From NCBI RefSeq assembly GCF_004348595.1, contig NZ_SMKD01000058.1, positions 1 through 34,365 of the forward strand: a DNA stretch of 34,365 nt, read 5' to 3'. Positions 1-5,729 of the stretch are shown here, in pieces (position 1 is the first letter of the stretch; every line of letters begins with the position of its first letter). Below the pieces are notes generated by a model, which worked only from the letters and a program-made list of their open reading frames with translations, was not told where the DNA came from and searched no databases. The stretch comes from Micromonospora sp. KC723 (GTDB taxonomy: Bacteria > Actinomycetota > Actinomycetes > Mycobacteriales > Micromonosporaceae). Position numbers and translations under genes: made by a program.

Positions 1-249
1 CCGAGGGCCACCGTGGACGGCGGGAAAGGCCGTGCTGGGCGCTCAGTGGATTCCGGACCGGCGCAGCGGCCGGTGCGATCGAAAGCCGGCGGGAAGTGAC
101 CCGCATCAGCGGCAAGAAGGCCGCTCGACATCTCCGGAGTCGGTCTCAGCGATCCGGCAGAAGGCCGCGCTGGCGTGCTCGACGGAAACCACGGTAGCAC
201 CGAGCACCGACACGTCAACCCGCCGTGACCCCTCGGGCCGGGGCGGGGC

Positions 250-307
250 GGCCGGCTGCCGGCCGGTGTGGGAGGACTTTCTGTACATCTATCAAGGCGG
301 CCCTTGA
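250..307. repeat. Two small inverted repeats (GGCCGG-ctg-CCGGCC and TCAAG-N6-CTTGA)
   Basis: GGCCGG at 250-255 pairs with CCGGCC at 259-264. TCAAG at 292-296 pairs with CTTGA at 303-307 and is followed by CGGGCC. The second motif recurs in a related form at 709-727, about 400 bases away, which suggests a shared binding or processing site rather than chance. Confidence 0.4.
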
Positions 308-650
308 CGGGCCGCACGCGCCGCCGCCTGGGCGCGCGTCCGTCGCTCCGCTGGCGCTCCGACTCCGGCCACGCAACACGCCCGGCGGCTGGCGCGGACA
401 GCGGGAAGCCCGGAGGGCCGCCGCATGACGACAGCCCGTGTCCGGCAAGGCTGGTGGGCCGGCAGCCGGCCGAGCCGCGCGGCCAGCACCCGCGGCGTGA
501 GGGAGCGCACGCCGGGTCCGTCGGCGAGCTGGCTGCGGGCGCGGGGTTGCGGTTACTGCGCCTCCGGCGGGGGCGCTCCGGCTCCAGGATGGCCGGGGCA
601 CCGTCGGCGGGGCACGGTCCGTGGGTGGTTGCGGTAGGCCATCCCGCCCC

Positions 651-773
651 CCGTCGACCCGGGCAAGCCGAGCAGACCACCGCCCGACCCGCCAGCGTCC
701 GCACGAGCCGTCAAGGCCGTCTTGACGTGGCGGGCCGGGCGGCGGCCCGCTCCCCAGGAGGGCGGGTCGACGG
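651..773. repeat. Nested inverted-repeat structure, possible element origin or transfer site
   Basis: CCGTCGACCC at 651-660 is perfectly complementary to GGGTCGACGG at 764-773. Inside lie two further perfect hairpins: CGTCAAG-gccgt-CTTGACG at 709-727 and GCGGGCCG-ggcgg-CGGCCCGC at 730-750. No gene covers the segment. It lies just downstream of the small minus-strand gene at 819-1031, so part of it could act as that gene's terminator. Dense palindromes in non-coding DNA of an integrative element also fit an origin, transfer locus or structured RNA. The function is unproven. Confidence 0.4.
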
Positions 774-818
774 CAGACGGGATGGCAAGGTAGGGCTCCC
801 TGCTCGCGCGAGGCTTGC

Positions 819-1031
819 TCAGGTGCTAGGCGGGTTTTGGCCGCGCCGCCATACCTCACCTTGGACGGCATGACGCTCTGCCGCGTACCGTTCTTGCGTA
901 GACCTGGCATCGCGGGCCGAAGCCGAGTCCTCGGGCGAGGAGAGACGCTTCCGGTCACGCCAGGCAACGACGACGAACGCCGCGATCAGTACCACGGCGA
1001 ACGCTATGAGGGACACCACCAGCGGCTTCAT
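819..1031 (-). CDS. Small single-pass membrane protein, unknown function
   Basis: This 70-residue protein starts MKPLVVSLIAFAVVLIAAFV, giving one strong N-terminal membrane segment (about residues 3-24). A positively charged stretch, WRDRKR, follows and should face the cytoplasm. The remaining roughly 45 residues are polar and charged. I chose the ATG at 1031 because the hydrophobic segment begins there; the longer open frame to 1169 only adds an Arg/Ser-rich shadow-like stretch. A TAGCGT hexamer ends 7 bases before this ATG, which fits leaderless transcription. The family is not recognised. Its position suggests cargo or a spread-type helper gene of the element. Confidence 0.55.
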   Translation of the reverse strand: MKPLVVSLIAFAVVLIAAFVVVAWRDRKRLSSPEDSASARDARSTQERYAAERHAVQGEVWRRGQNPPST

Positions 1032-1038
1032 GCCATCG

Positions 1039-1044
1039 ACGCTA
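1039..1044 (-). promoter_or_regulatory. Probable -10 hexamer (TAGCGT) of a leaderless transcript
   Basis: TAGCGT fits the actinobacterial -10 pattern TAnnnT and ends 7 bases before the ATG at 1031, so transcription would begin at or beside the start codon. No clear -35 is visible. Confidence 0.35.
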
Positions 1045-1223
1045 CGGCATACGCGCCAGAAACGCCTTCGCCTCAGCCTGGCCGACTGGTTGGGTGACCA
1101 ACTAGGTGACGACCGGCGCGGCCAACGCTGGACGCTCATGGACAGGAACGGACCGTTCGAGCAGTTCACCCCTACTACTCGCCCAGCTCATCGACGGCTG
1201 ATCATTCCTTCACACCGAAGAGG

Positions 1224-1502
1224 TCATTCGACGAACGTGCCATCCGGCATCATGATCTCGTCGCGCACCAGCGGAACGAACGCCGACCAGCCCCCGTCAT
1301 CCACGGCCACCCCCATGCGGATACGCCCATCGCCGTCATCGACGGCATAACTGACCACGCTGTACCGCTTGCCGTCCTCGCCGACGACCTGGCGTACGTC
1401 CTTGTCGTCGAGCATCGCGCGCCACTCGCCATAGCTGACGCGTTGCCAATCAGCCAGACGTGCATCGGCGAGCCGCGCTGCTGTCTCCTTGTTCAGCCCC
1501 AC
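1224..1502 (-). CDS. Conserved-looking hypothetical protein (92 aa)
   Basis: This 92-residue soluble protein starts with GTG at 1502. It has a helical N-terminus (KETAARLADARLADWQ) followed by alternating beta-type segments built around VVGEDGKRYSVVSYA, DGRIRMGVAVDD and WSAFVPLVRDEIM. No signal peptide, membrane segment or known motif is visible, and I do not recognise the family. A remnant of the same family lies just beyond the tRNA fragment at 4866-4916 and matches at 13 of 17 residues. The composition is protein-like and unlike the shadow frames, so I consider it real. Confidence 0.65.
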   Translation of the reverse strand: MGLNKETAARLADARLADWQRVSYGEWRAMLDDKDVRQVVGEDGKRYSVVSYAVDDGDGRIRMGVAVDDGGWSAFVPLVRDEIMMPDGTFVE

Positions 1503-1953
1503 GTACTCAGCCTCTCACCCAAACGACGCCCGCCCTCGATTACGTGCCCGATGCGTGCCCGATGCAGGGGTGAACACGAGCCAACGTCGGCATCGCGACG
1601 GCCACAACCCGAACCCTCCGTGTTCCTCTATCGGGCGATGCGGCTACCCAGCGTGTAGATCAATCCGATTCCCAAGCTGACAGTCGAGGTGGCCTGGCGC
1701 GGGTCGGGCAGCAACCAAGCAGCAGGAAGGCAGCGCCAGCGTCGATGCGGGTCAACCTCGACCGTGAACCGACGGCGTCCGGCACCTGCTCGTTGACGCT
1801 GTTTGTCACCGCCTGACAGCAGCCGACAGCATGGGACCGCATCCCCCCGACGGGGGTCGGTGTTGGGTGTTCGTCTGGGCGACGGCCCGGACGGTGTGCC
1901 CAGGGGTGTCGCCTGCGGCGCAGTTGTAGGGGTTTGGCGCGGATACTGGCGGG
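1503..1953. other. Intergenic region without a supported gene
   Basis: About 450 bases lie between the GTG of the 92-aa gene (minus strand) and the GTG of the Nudix gene (plus strand), so this is the shared upstream region of divergent genes. A CCCCC-gac-GGGGG hairpin lies near 1846-1858. A minus-strand frame is open through this area, but it overlaps the Nudix gene antisense and has no usable start. Confidence 0.4.
1942..1947 (+). promoter_or_regulatory. Possible -10 hexamer (GATACT) for the Nudix gene
   Basis: GATACT ends 6 bases before the GTG start at 1954, and no ribosome site precedes that GTG. This spacing fits a leaderless mRNA. No convincing -35 is visible. Confidence 0.3.
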
Positions 1954-2520
1954 GTGGAGGAGAAGCAGGCGACGGAGTTGACCCGGTGGACCATCCACGG
2001 CGAGCGGGTGGTGGACGACTCCCGCCGAGCGCGGTTGAGCATCGCCGAGGTGGAGTTGCCCGATGGGGTTCGCTTCGAGCAGTACGTGATCCGGGCTCCC
2101 CGGTCGGCCATGGTCGCCGTACTCGACGATCGAGAGCGCCTTTTGTTGCTGCGGCGGCACCGGTTCGTGTTCGACCGGTGGGTGTGGGAGCTGCCCGGCG
2201 GCTACGTCGACGACGAGGAGCAGCCGGCGCGGTGCGCGGTACGGGAGGTCGAGGAGGAGACCGGCTGGCGGCCCCAGGCGGTGGAGCCGTTGCTGTCCTT
2301 CCAACCGTGGGTCGGCACTGCGGATGCCGAGAATCTGCTGTTCCTGGCCCGGCAGGCTGAGCACATCGGCGCACCCGTGGACGTGAACGAGGCTGAGCAG
2401 GTCGCCTGGATACCGCTCGATGAGGCGTACGGGCTGGTGTCCCGGGGTGAGATTGTCGGTGCCGGCACGGTGATCGCGGTGCTGGAGTTGGTGGCGCGTA
2501 AGGCCCGGGGTGAGCTGTGA
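1954..2520 (+). CDS. Nudix hydrolase (ADP-ribose pyrophosphatase type)
   Basis: This 188-residue protein has a complete Nudix box, G-x5-E-x7-REVEEETGW, around residues 89-112, including the Glu residues that bind the catalytic metal. The N-terminal strand region, the position of the box and the length resemble NudF-type ADP-sugar pyrophosphatases, which split nucleoside diphosphates linked to another group. The exact substrate cannot be read from sequence. The start is GTG at 1954, supported by the leaderless -10 hexamer. The stop lies 3 bp from the stop of the convergent HTH-TPR regulator. In AICEs a Nudix gene (nud) is commonly found with a regulator (reg) and pra, which is the arrangement suggested here. 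A housekeeping Nudix role is the alternative. Confidence 0.85.
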   Translation: MEEKQATELTRWTIHGERVVDDSRRARLSIAEVELPDGVRFEQYVIRAPRSAMVAVLDDRERLLLLRRHRFVFDRWVWELPGGYVDDEEQPARCAVREVEEETGWRPQAVEPLLSFQPWVGTADAENLLFLARQAEHIGAPVDVNEAEQVAWIPLDEAYGLVSRGEIVGAGTVIAVLELVARKARGEL

Positions 2521-2523
2521 TGG

Positions 2524-3978
2524 TCAGCGTCGTGGGCCGAGGGTGGCGTCGATGCGGCGGGTGAAGTGCCGGACGGCGGGTAGTCGCCGGTGTGGGGCGA
2601 GTTGGGTTTGCAGGTCGCGGAGGTAGCGGACGGCTCTGGCGGAGCGTAGCTGGGTGGTCAGGGTGAGGGCCTCTGCGCCGATGGTGCAGGCCCGGTCGGG
2701 TTCGCCCTGTTGGGCGTGGACGCTGGCGAGCAGGGCGAGGTTGAAGGCTCTACCGCGTACGTAGCGGTTGTCCATTCGTAGGGATCGGGCGGCGAAGCGT
2801 TCGGCGTGGGTGTTGCGGCCGAGGGCGTGGAAGCAGTGGCCGAACTTGGCCGATAGGTATGCCTCGTCGAAGTAGCTGAGCCATTGCGGGTCGGTGCTGC
2901 GGTCGGCCCGGTCGAGGGCTTGTTCTGCCTGGTGCAGGGCGGCGGCGCAGGCCCGTTCGTTGTTGGCTTTGGCCAGGGCGTGGGCTTGCATGACGTGGGC
3001 TTCGGCGGCCAGGACGGGGATCCCGGCGCGGCGGGCGGTCTGGCCGGCCGCGCGGGCGAGGTCGAGGCCGGTGGCGGTGTGGCCGAGGTAGGTGGCCTGG
3101 TGGCTCATCGCGGCGAGGATCTCCGCGCCGAGGCCGTCGTCTCCGGCGGCGTGGGCGAAGTCCAGGGCGAGGGTGAGGTACCGCTGGGCGATGCCGTGCT
3201 CGGCGGTGTCGTATGCCTGCCAGCCGGCGAGTTGGGCCAGTTCGGCGGCGGCGCTGAGCAGCCGTTGGCCGGTGGGGTGGTCGTAGCGGCCGTCGGTGAG
3301 CAGCGGGGTCACCTCCTGGTGGAGGTAGCGGGCCACGGTGTCGCGGGCGTGCCCGCCGCCGTACTGGTTGTCCAGCTGGCGGTAGGTCGCGGTCATCGCG
3401 CGGATGGTGTCAATCTCCGGTTGACCGACCGTGCTGCGTCCGGGTTGGGCGACCGGGGACGGGTCGGGTGCGGTGAACCAGCGCAGCGCCGGCAGGGTGT
3501 AGCCGGCGGAGCTGAAGGCCGCCTGTCGGAGTACGTCTCGACGGTTCACGTCACCTCGCCAAAGCTCTGCGGCACTGCGTACGTCGTCTTGCCAGGTCCG
3601 GTTGACCGGTAGGTCGCTGGGCCGTCCGGGGGTGCGCCGGCCGGGGTCGGCCGGCGGCGCGGCCTGCCGGGGTGCCAGGCCCATCGTGGTCCGCGCCTGG
3701 TCGGGCATCCGGCATCCGTCGGCGATTCGCTCCAGGACGTCGATCGAGGTGACCTTGCGTCCGGCCATGATCCGGCTGACGTAGCCCTGTTCCAGCCCGA
3801 CGGCGGCCCCGATCCGGCTCTGACTCGCCCCGGTGAGGCGGGTGATCCAGCGGAACAGCCCGCCGATGTCGCGGGCGGCCAGGGCGGTCAGCACCTCGCC
3901 GTGCGACCACGCATCCTCTGGTATTCGCAGCGGATCGAGCAGCACGGCGGCTCCCAGCGTCGCGTTCCGACTACTCAA
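2524..3978 (-). CDS. HTH (XRE-type) regulator with C-terminal TPR-like repeats
   Basis: This 484-residue protein has an N-terminal helix-turn-helix at about residues 29-83 (ASQSRIGAAVGLEQGYVSRIMAG), then a Pro-rich linker. The rest is an all-helical region of Ala/Leu-rich 30-40-residue repeats typical of TPR domains. The layout is the common actinomycete HTH-TPR regulator and recalls Rap/NprR-type sensors, but ligand binding is not shown. The longest start is TTG at 3978. A GTG at 3945 preceded by GGGAG is an attractive alternative that would remove 11 residues. It diverges from the small gene at 4093, with a palindrome cluster between them, and converges on the Nudix gene. It probably controls the divergent operon and itself, as a reg-type regulator of the element. 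Confidence 0.8.
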   Translation of the reverse strand: MSSRNATLGAAVLLDPLRIPEDAWSHGEVLTALAARDIGGLFRWITRLTGASQSRIGAAVGLEQGYVSRIMAGRKVTSIDVLERIADGCRMPDQARTTMGLAPRQAAPPADPGRRTPGRPSDLPVNRTWQDDVRSAAELWRGDVNRRDVLRQAAFSSAGYTLPALRWFTAPDPSPVAQPGRSTVGQPEIDTIRAMTATYRQLDNQYGGGHARDTVARYLHQEVTPLLTDGRYDHPTGQRLLSAAAELAQLAGWQAYDTAEHGIAQRYLTLALDFAHAAGDDGLGAEILAAMSHQATYLGHTATGLDLARAAGQTARRAGIPVLAAEAHVMQAHALAKANNERACAAALHQAEQALDRADRSTDPQWLSYFDEAYLSAKFGHCFHALGRNTHAERFAARSLRMDNRYVRGRAFNLALLASVHAQQGEPDRACTIGAEALTLTTQLRSARAVRYLRDLQTQLAPHRRLPAVRHFTRRIDATLGPRR

Positions 3979-4028
3979 GGTGTTCAGGTCGACAGCCTAG
4001 GGCGACCATTCGCGCTGGTCGAGCCGTC

Positions 4029-4059
4029 CCATGTCACCGTGACATGGCCGCTGGCCATG
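4029..4059. promoter_or_regulatory. Candidate operator: two overlapping palindromes between divergent genes
   Basis: CCATGTCAC at 4029-4037 and GTGACATGG at 4039-4047 form a perfect 9-bp inverted repeat with a single-base centre. CATGGCC at 4043-4049 and GGCCATG at 4053-4059 form a second one that shares a half-site. Three CATGG-type half-sites therefore lie between the regulator start (3978) and the gene at 4093. This position suits a site bound by the HTH-TPR protein. Confidence 0.5.
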
Positions 4060-4092
4060 GAGCGGCCCGTCGACGGACGGGATGGTCGGCGC

Positions 4093-4431
4093 ATGTCCTT
4101 CGATGTCGAGAACCCGCCCGTGGAGCCACCCGACGAGTGCCAGCACCGCCTGCTGTGGCGACTGGCCCGCGCCCTCTGGGAGGCCCACCGGCCCGATAGC
4201 TTCGGCTTCTGCGTGGTCGCTGGCTGCTGGCACACGAACCAACGCGACCCCTGCCGGCTGGCCCAACTCGCCCAGGAGGGGATGAGAACCGCCTGCGGCG
4301 AAGCCACCCCCGCCTCGCCGCCCTGGATCGCCGTCACCCGCGAGCGCCTGGCAGCCGGGGATATCGACCCTGTGGACGCCGTCGCCGAAGTCCTCTGGCA
4401 CCGCCGCCACACCCGCAGGGCAGGGCGGTGA
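4093..4431 (+). CDS. Small hypothetical protein, possible Pra-position gene of the element
   Basis: This 112-residue soluble protein has ECQHRLLWRLARALWEAHRP at its N-terminus, then FCVVAGCWHTNQRDPCRL with three Cys and one His that could bind a metal, then an acidic helical C-terminus. I chose the ATG at 4093 because upstream in-frame codons run through the palindrome cluster; ATG at 4057 is also possible but lies inside the operator. It diverges from the HTH-TPR regulator and is followed 3 bp later by the 90-aa gene, so the two are probably cotranscribed. I do not recognise the family. Its size and place beside reg and nud match the position of pra, the AICE replication activator, but no sequence evidence shows homology. 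Confidence 0.6.
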   Translation: MSFDVENPPVEPPDECQHRLLWRLARALWEAHRPDSFGFCVVAGCWHTNQRDPCRLAQLAQEGMRTACGEATPASPPWIAVTRERLAAGDIDPVDAVAEVLWHRRHTRRAGR

Positions 4432-4434
4432 CCG

Positions 4435-4707
4435 ATGGGAGCCATCTACACCTCGGCAGCCTTCCGGGAGTACGCCAAGACGCAGGTGACCCATGCGGAC
4501 ATCCTGCTGACCAAGCACGCCGAGTCGGCCCTGAGCCTGTGCCGCTGCGGCCGAATCCACCCCTGTGACGACCGCCAGCACTGGCTACGCATGCGCGCCC
4601 ACTTCGGGCGGTTCCTCGTCGACGAGCAGTACAGCAGCGAAGTACAGCAACCCCGCCCACCGAGCCCAACCCCGAGCGACCCCAGCAGGCCGGATGACCT
4701 CGGATGA
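4435..4707 (+). CDS. Small hypothetical protein with a Cys-rich CxCGRxHPC motif
   Basis: This 90-residue protein begins with ATG 3 bp after the stop of the preceding gene, which indicates translational coupling. Its core contains CRCGRIHPC, a short Cys/His cluster that resembles half of a zinc-binding site, followed by QHWLRMRAHFGRFL. The C-terminal 25 residues are Pro/Ser-rich and probably disordered. It ends 27 bp before the tRNA-Pro fragment and so is the last gene of the element. The function is unknown; a small DNA-associated or regulatory protein is a guess. Confidence 0.6.
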   Translation: MGAIYTSAAFREYAKTQVTHADILLTKHAESALSLCRCGRIHPCDDRQHWLRMRAHFGRFLVDEQYSSEVQQPRPPSPTPSDPSRPDDLG

Positions 4708-4734
4708 CACCCGATCCGACCGGCCTGCCGAGAG

Positions 4735-4779
4735 TTCGGGACGAAGAGGTCGTCGGTTCGAATCCGGCCACCCCGACCA
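4735..4779 (+). other. 3' fragment of tRNA-Pro(CGG): element attachment site
   Basis: The 45 bases run from the anticodon loop (TTCGGGA, anticodon CGG, at 4735-4741) through the 3' anticodon strand (CGAAG), the T arm (GTCGG-TTCGAAT-CCGGC) and CACCCCG to the encoded ACCA. The bases upstream do not supply the CTTCG anticodon strand, the D arm or the CGGGGTG acceptor strand, so this is not a complete tRNA. A clean break inside the anticodon stem or loop is typical of tyrosine integrase crossover sites in tRNA genes. The expected partner is an intact tRNA-Pro to the left, outside this window. Confidence 0.8.
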
Positions 4780-4783
4780 GGTA

Positions 4784-4816
4784 AGAGGGCACATCCCATC
4801 GATGGATGTGCCCTCT
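4784..4816 (+). terminator. Hairpin terminator of the original tRNA-Pro locus
   Basis: AGAGGGCACATCC at 4784-4796 pairs perfectly with GGATGTGCCCTCT at 4804-4816 across a 7-base loop. It begins 5 bases after the CCA end and is followed by a few T residues. It probably terminated the tRNA transcript before the element inserted. Confidence 0.75.
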
Positions 4817-4865
4817 GGTGTTTCCGTACAGCAGTGGCTAGCGCGAACTCTCACCGAGGCGCTCG

Positions 4866-4916
4866 GGCGTAGCCGACCACGGTGTACCGCTTGCCGTCCC
4901 CGCCCACGACCAGGCG
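4866..4916 (-). pseudogene. Remnant of a gene related to the 92-aa protein at 1224-1502
   Basis: The minus strand encodes RLVVGGDGKRYTVVGYA, which matches RQVVGEDGKRYSVVSYA (1344-1394) at 13 of 17 residues, and the DNA is also clearly similar. The flanking residues do not continue the match, the frame stops soon after, and there is no start or N-terminal domain. It lies on the chromosomal side of the att fragment, so it may derive from an earlier insertion at the same tRNA. Confidence 0.5.
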
Positions 4917-5081
4917 GCCCGAGCCACGTGGACAAGGCCGAGCGTGGTGTGCGGTCGCTGGAGCGGGTGTCGACGTCGACCGGGCGGCTCGCCGTCGGCG
5001 GACGGCATCAGCGGCACGTCGGTGCCGCTGGCACACCGGTGACCAGTGACCGGACCGACCACCGAGTGACGGCTCGTCTGC
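4917..5081. terminator. Intergenic stretch with a probable terminator hairpin for the two-component operon
   Basis: CAGCGGCAC at 5009-5017 pairs perfectly with GTGCCGCTG at 5022-5030 across a 4-base loop. It lies about 50 bases downstream of the response regulator stop (minus strand). No gene is supported in the rest of the stretch. Confidence 0.45.
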
Positions 5082-5729
5082 TCAGCCGCGCAGGTAGGCG
5101 AGCACAGCCAGCACCCGGCGGTGCCCGTCGGTGGCGGTCGGTAGATCCAGCTTGGTGAAGATGTTGCCGATGTGCTTGTTCACCGCCGCGTCGCTGATGT
5201 GCAGCCGGGCGCCGATCGTCGCGTTCGAGCGTCCCTCGGCCATCAGCGCCAGCACCTCCTGCTCGCGGGGGCTCAGCCGTTGCAACGGGTGCTGACGGCG
5301 GCGGAGCAACTGCCGGACGACGTCCGGGTCGACCACCGTCGCGCCCGCTGCGACCTGCTCGACCGCGGACACGAAGTCGGCGACCGCCCCCACCCGGTCC
5401 TTGAGCAGGTAGCCGACGCCGGTGCCGTCGGCCGAGTCGAGCAGCTTCGCCGCGTACGACTGCTCGACGTACTGGCTGAGCACGAGGACCGGCAGGCCGG
5501 GAATCGTCTCGCGCAGCGCGACGGCGGCGCGCAGCCCGTCGTCGGCGTGCCGCGGCGGCATCCGTACGTCGGTGATGAGCACGTCCGGCGGGTCGGCGCG
5601 GACCGCGGTGACGACGGCGTCGGCATCGGCGACCGCGGCGATCGTCTCGTGACCGAAGCGGGCCAGGAGGCTGACGAGGCCCTCGCGCATCAGGGGCGAG
5701 TCCTCGGCGACGACTATCCGAAGGGGCAT
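5082..5729 (-). CDS. NarL/LuxR-family response regulator
   Basis: This 215-residue cytoplasmic protein has an N-terminal receiver domain with the acidic pair E9-D10, phosphoacceptor D54 (VLITDVRMPP) and conserved K110 (YLLKD). The C-terminal LuxR-type helix-turn-helix covers about residues 150-212 (LSPREQEVLALMAEGRSNATIGARLHISDAAVNKHIGNIF). The ATG at 5729 lies inside the 3' end of the kinase gene (16-bp overlap), so the pair is cotranscribed and translationally coupled. The kinase diverges from an ABC exporter, so that exporter is the likely target. Binding to the imperfect palindrome at 6974-6997 is an inference. Confidence 0.95.
   Translation of the reverse strand: MPLRIVVAEDSPLMREGLVSLLARFGHETIAAVADADAVVTAVRADPPDVLITDVRMPPRHADDGLRAAVALRETIPGLPVLVLSQYVEQSYAAKLLDSADGTGVGYLLKDRVGAVADFVSAVEQVAAGATVVDPDVVRQLLRRRQHPLQRLSPREQEVLALMAEGRSNATIGARLHISDAAVNKHIGNIFTKLDLPTATDGHRRVLAVLAYLRG

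Larger units (their letters stand above)
1..818. other. Non-coding or unassigned structured region
   Basis: No reading frame here has a convincing start, ribosome site and protein-like composition. The long frames on both strands translate to Arg/Pro/Ala-rich strings typical of shadow frames in GC-rich DNA. A minus-strand frame starting near 137 stays open to the left edge and could be the 5' end of a gene, but its start lacks a properly spaced ribosome site. The segment contains several inverted repeats, listed separately at 250-264, 292-307 and 651-773. Confidence 0.4.
1..4779. mobile_element. Right end of a probable tRNA-Pro-integrated element (AICE-like); the left end is outside the window
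   Basis: The right boundary is the 3' tRNA-Pro fragment at 4735-4779. When an element integrates at the 3' end of a plus-strand tRNA, the intact tRNA lies at the left junction and the duplicated 3' end at the right junction, so the element body should lie left of 4779. The contents fit: Nudix hydrolase, HTH-TPR regulator, small unknown genes and no housekeeping genes, while everything to the right looks chromosomal. AICEs are known to carry a pra-reg-nud regulatory group. No integrase, Rep or TraB gene lies in this window, so the class of element is inferred. It could instead be a decayed island. Confidence 0.6.

Noticed and set aside
215..967. A 250-residue minus-strand protein
   Set aside because: The frame is rich in Arg, Pro and Ala with no start signal, as expected of a shadow frame in GC-rich DNA.
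1628..2374. A minus-strand protein of about 248 residues
   Set aside because: It is antisense to the Nudix gene, Arg/Pro-rich for most of its length, and has no usable start near its only protein-like end (1628-1797).
4700..4779. A full tRNA-Pro gene
   Set aside because: Only the part from the anticodon loop to CCA is present; no matching 5' acceptor, D arm or anticodon 5' strand lies upstream.
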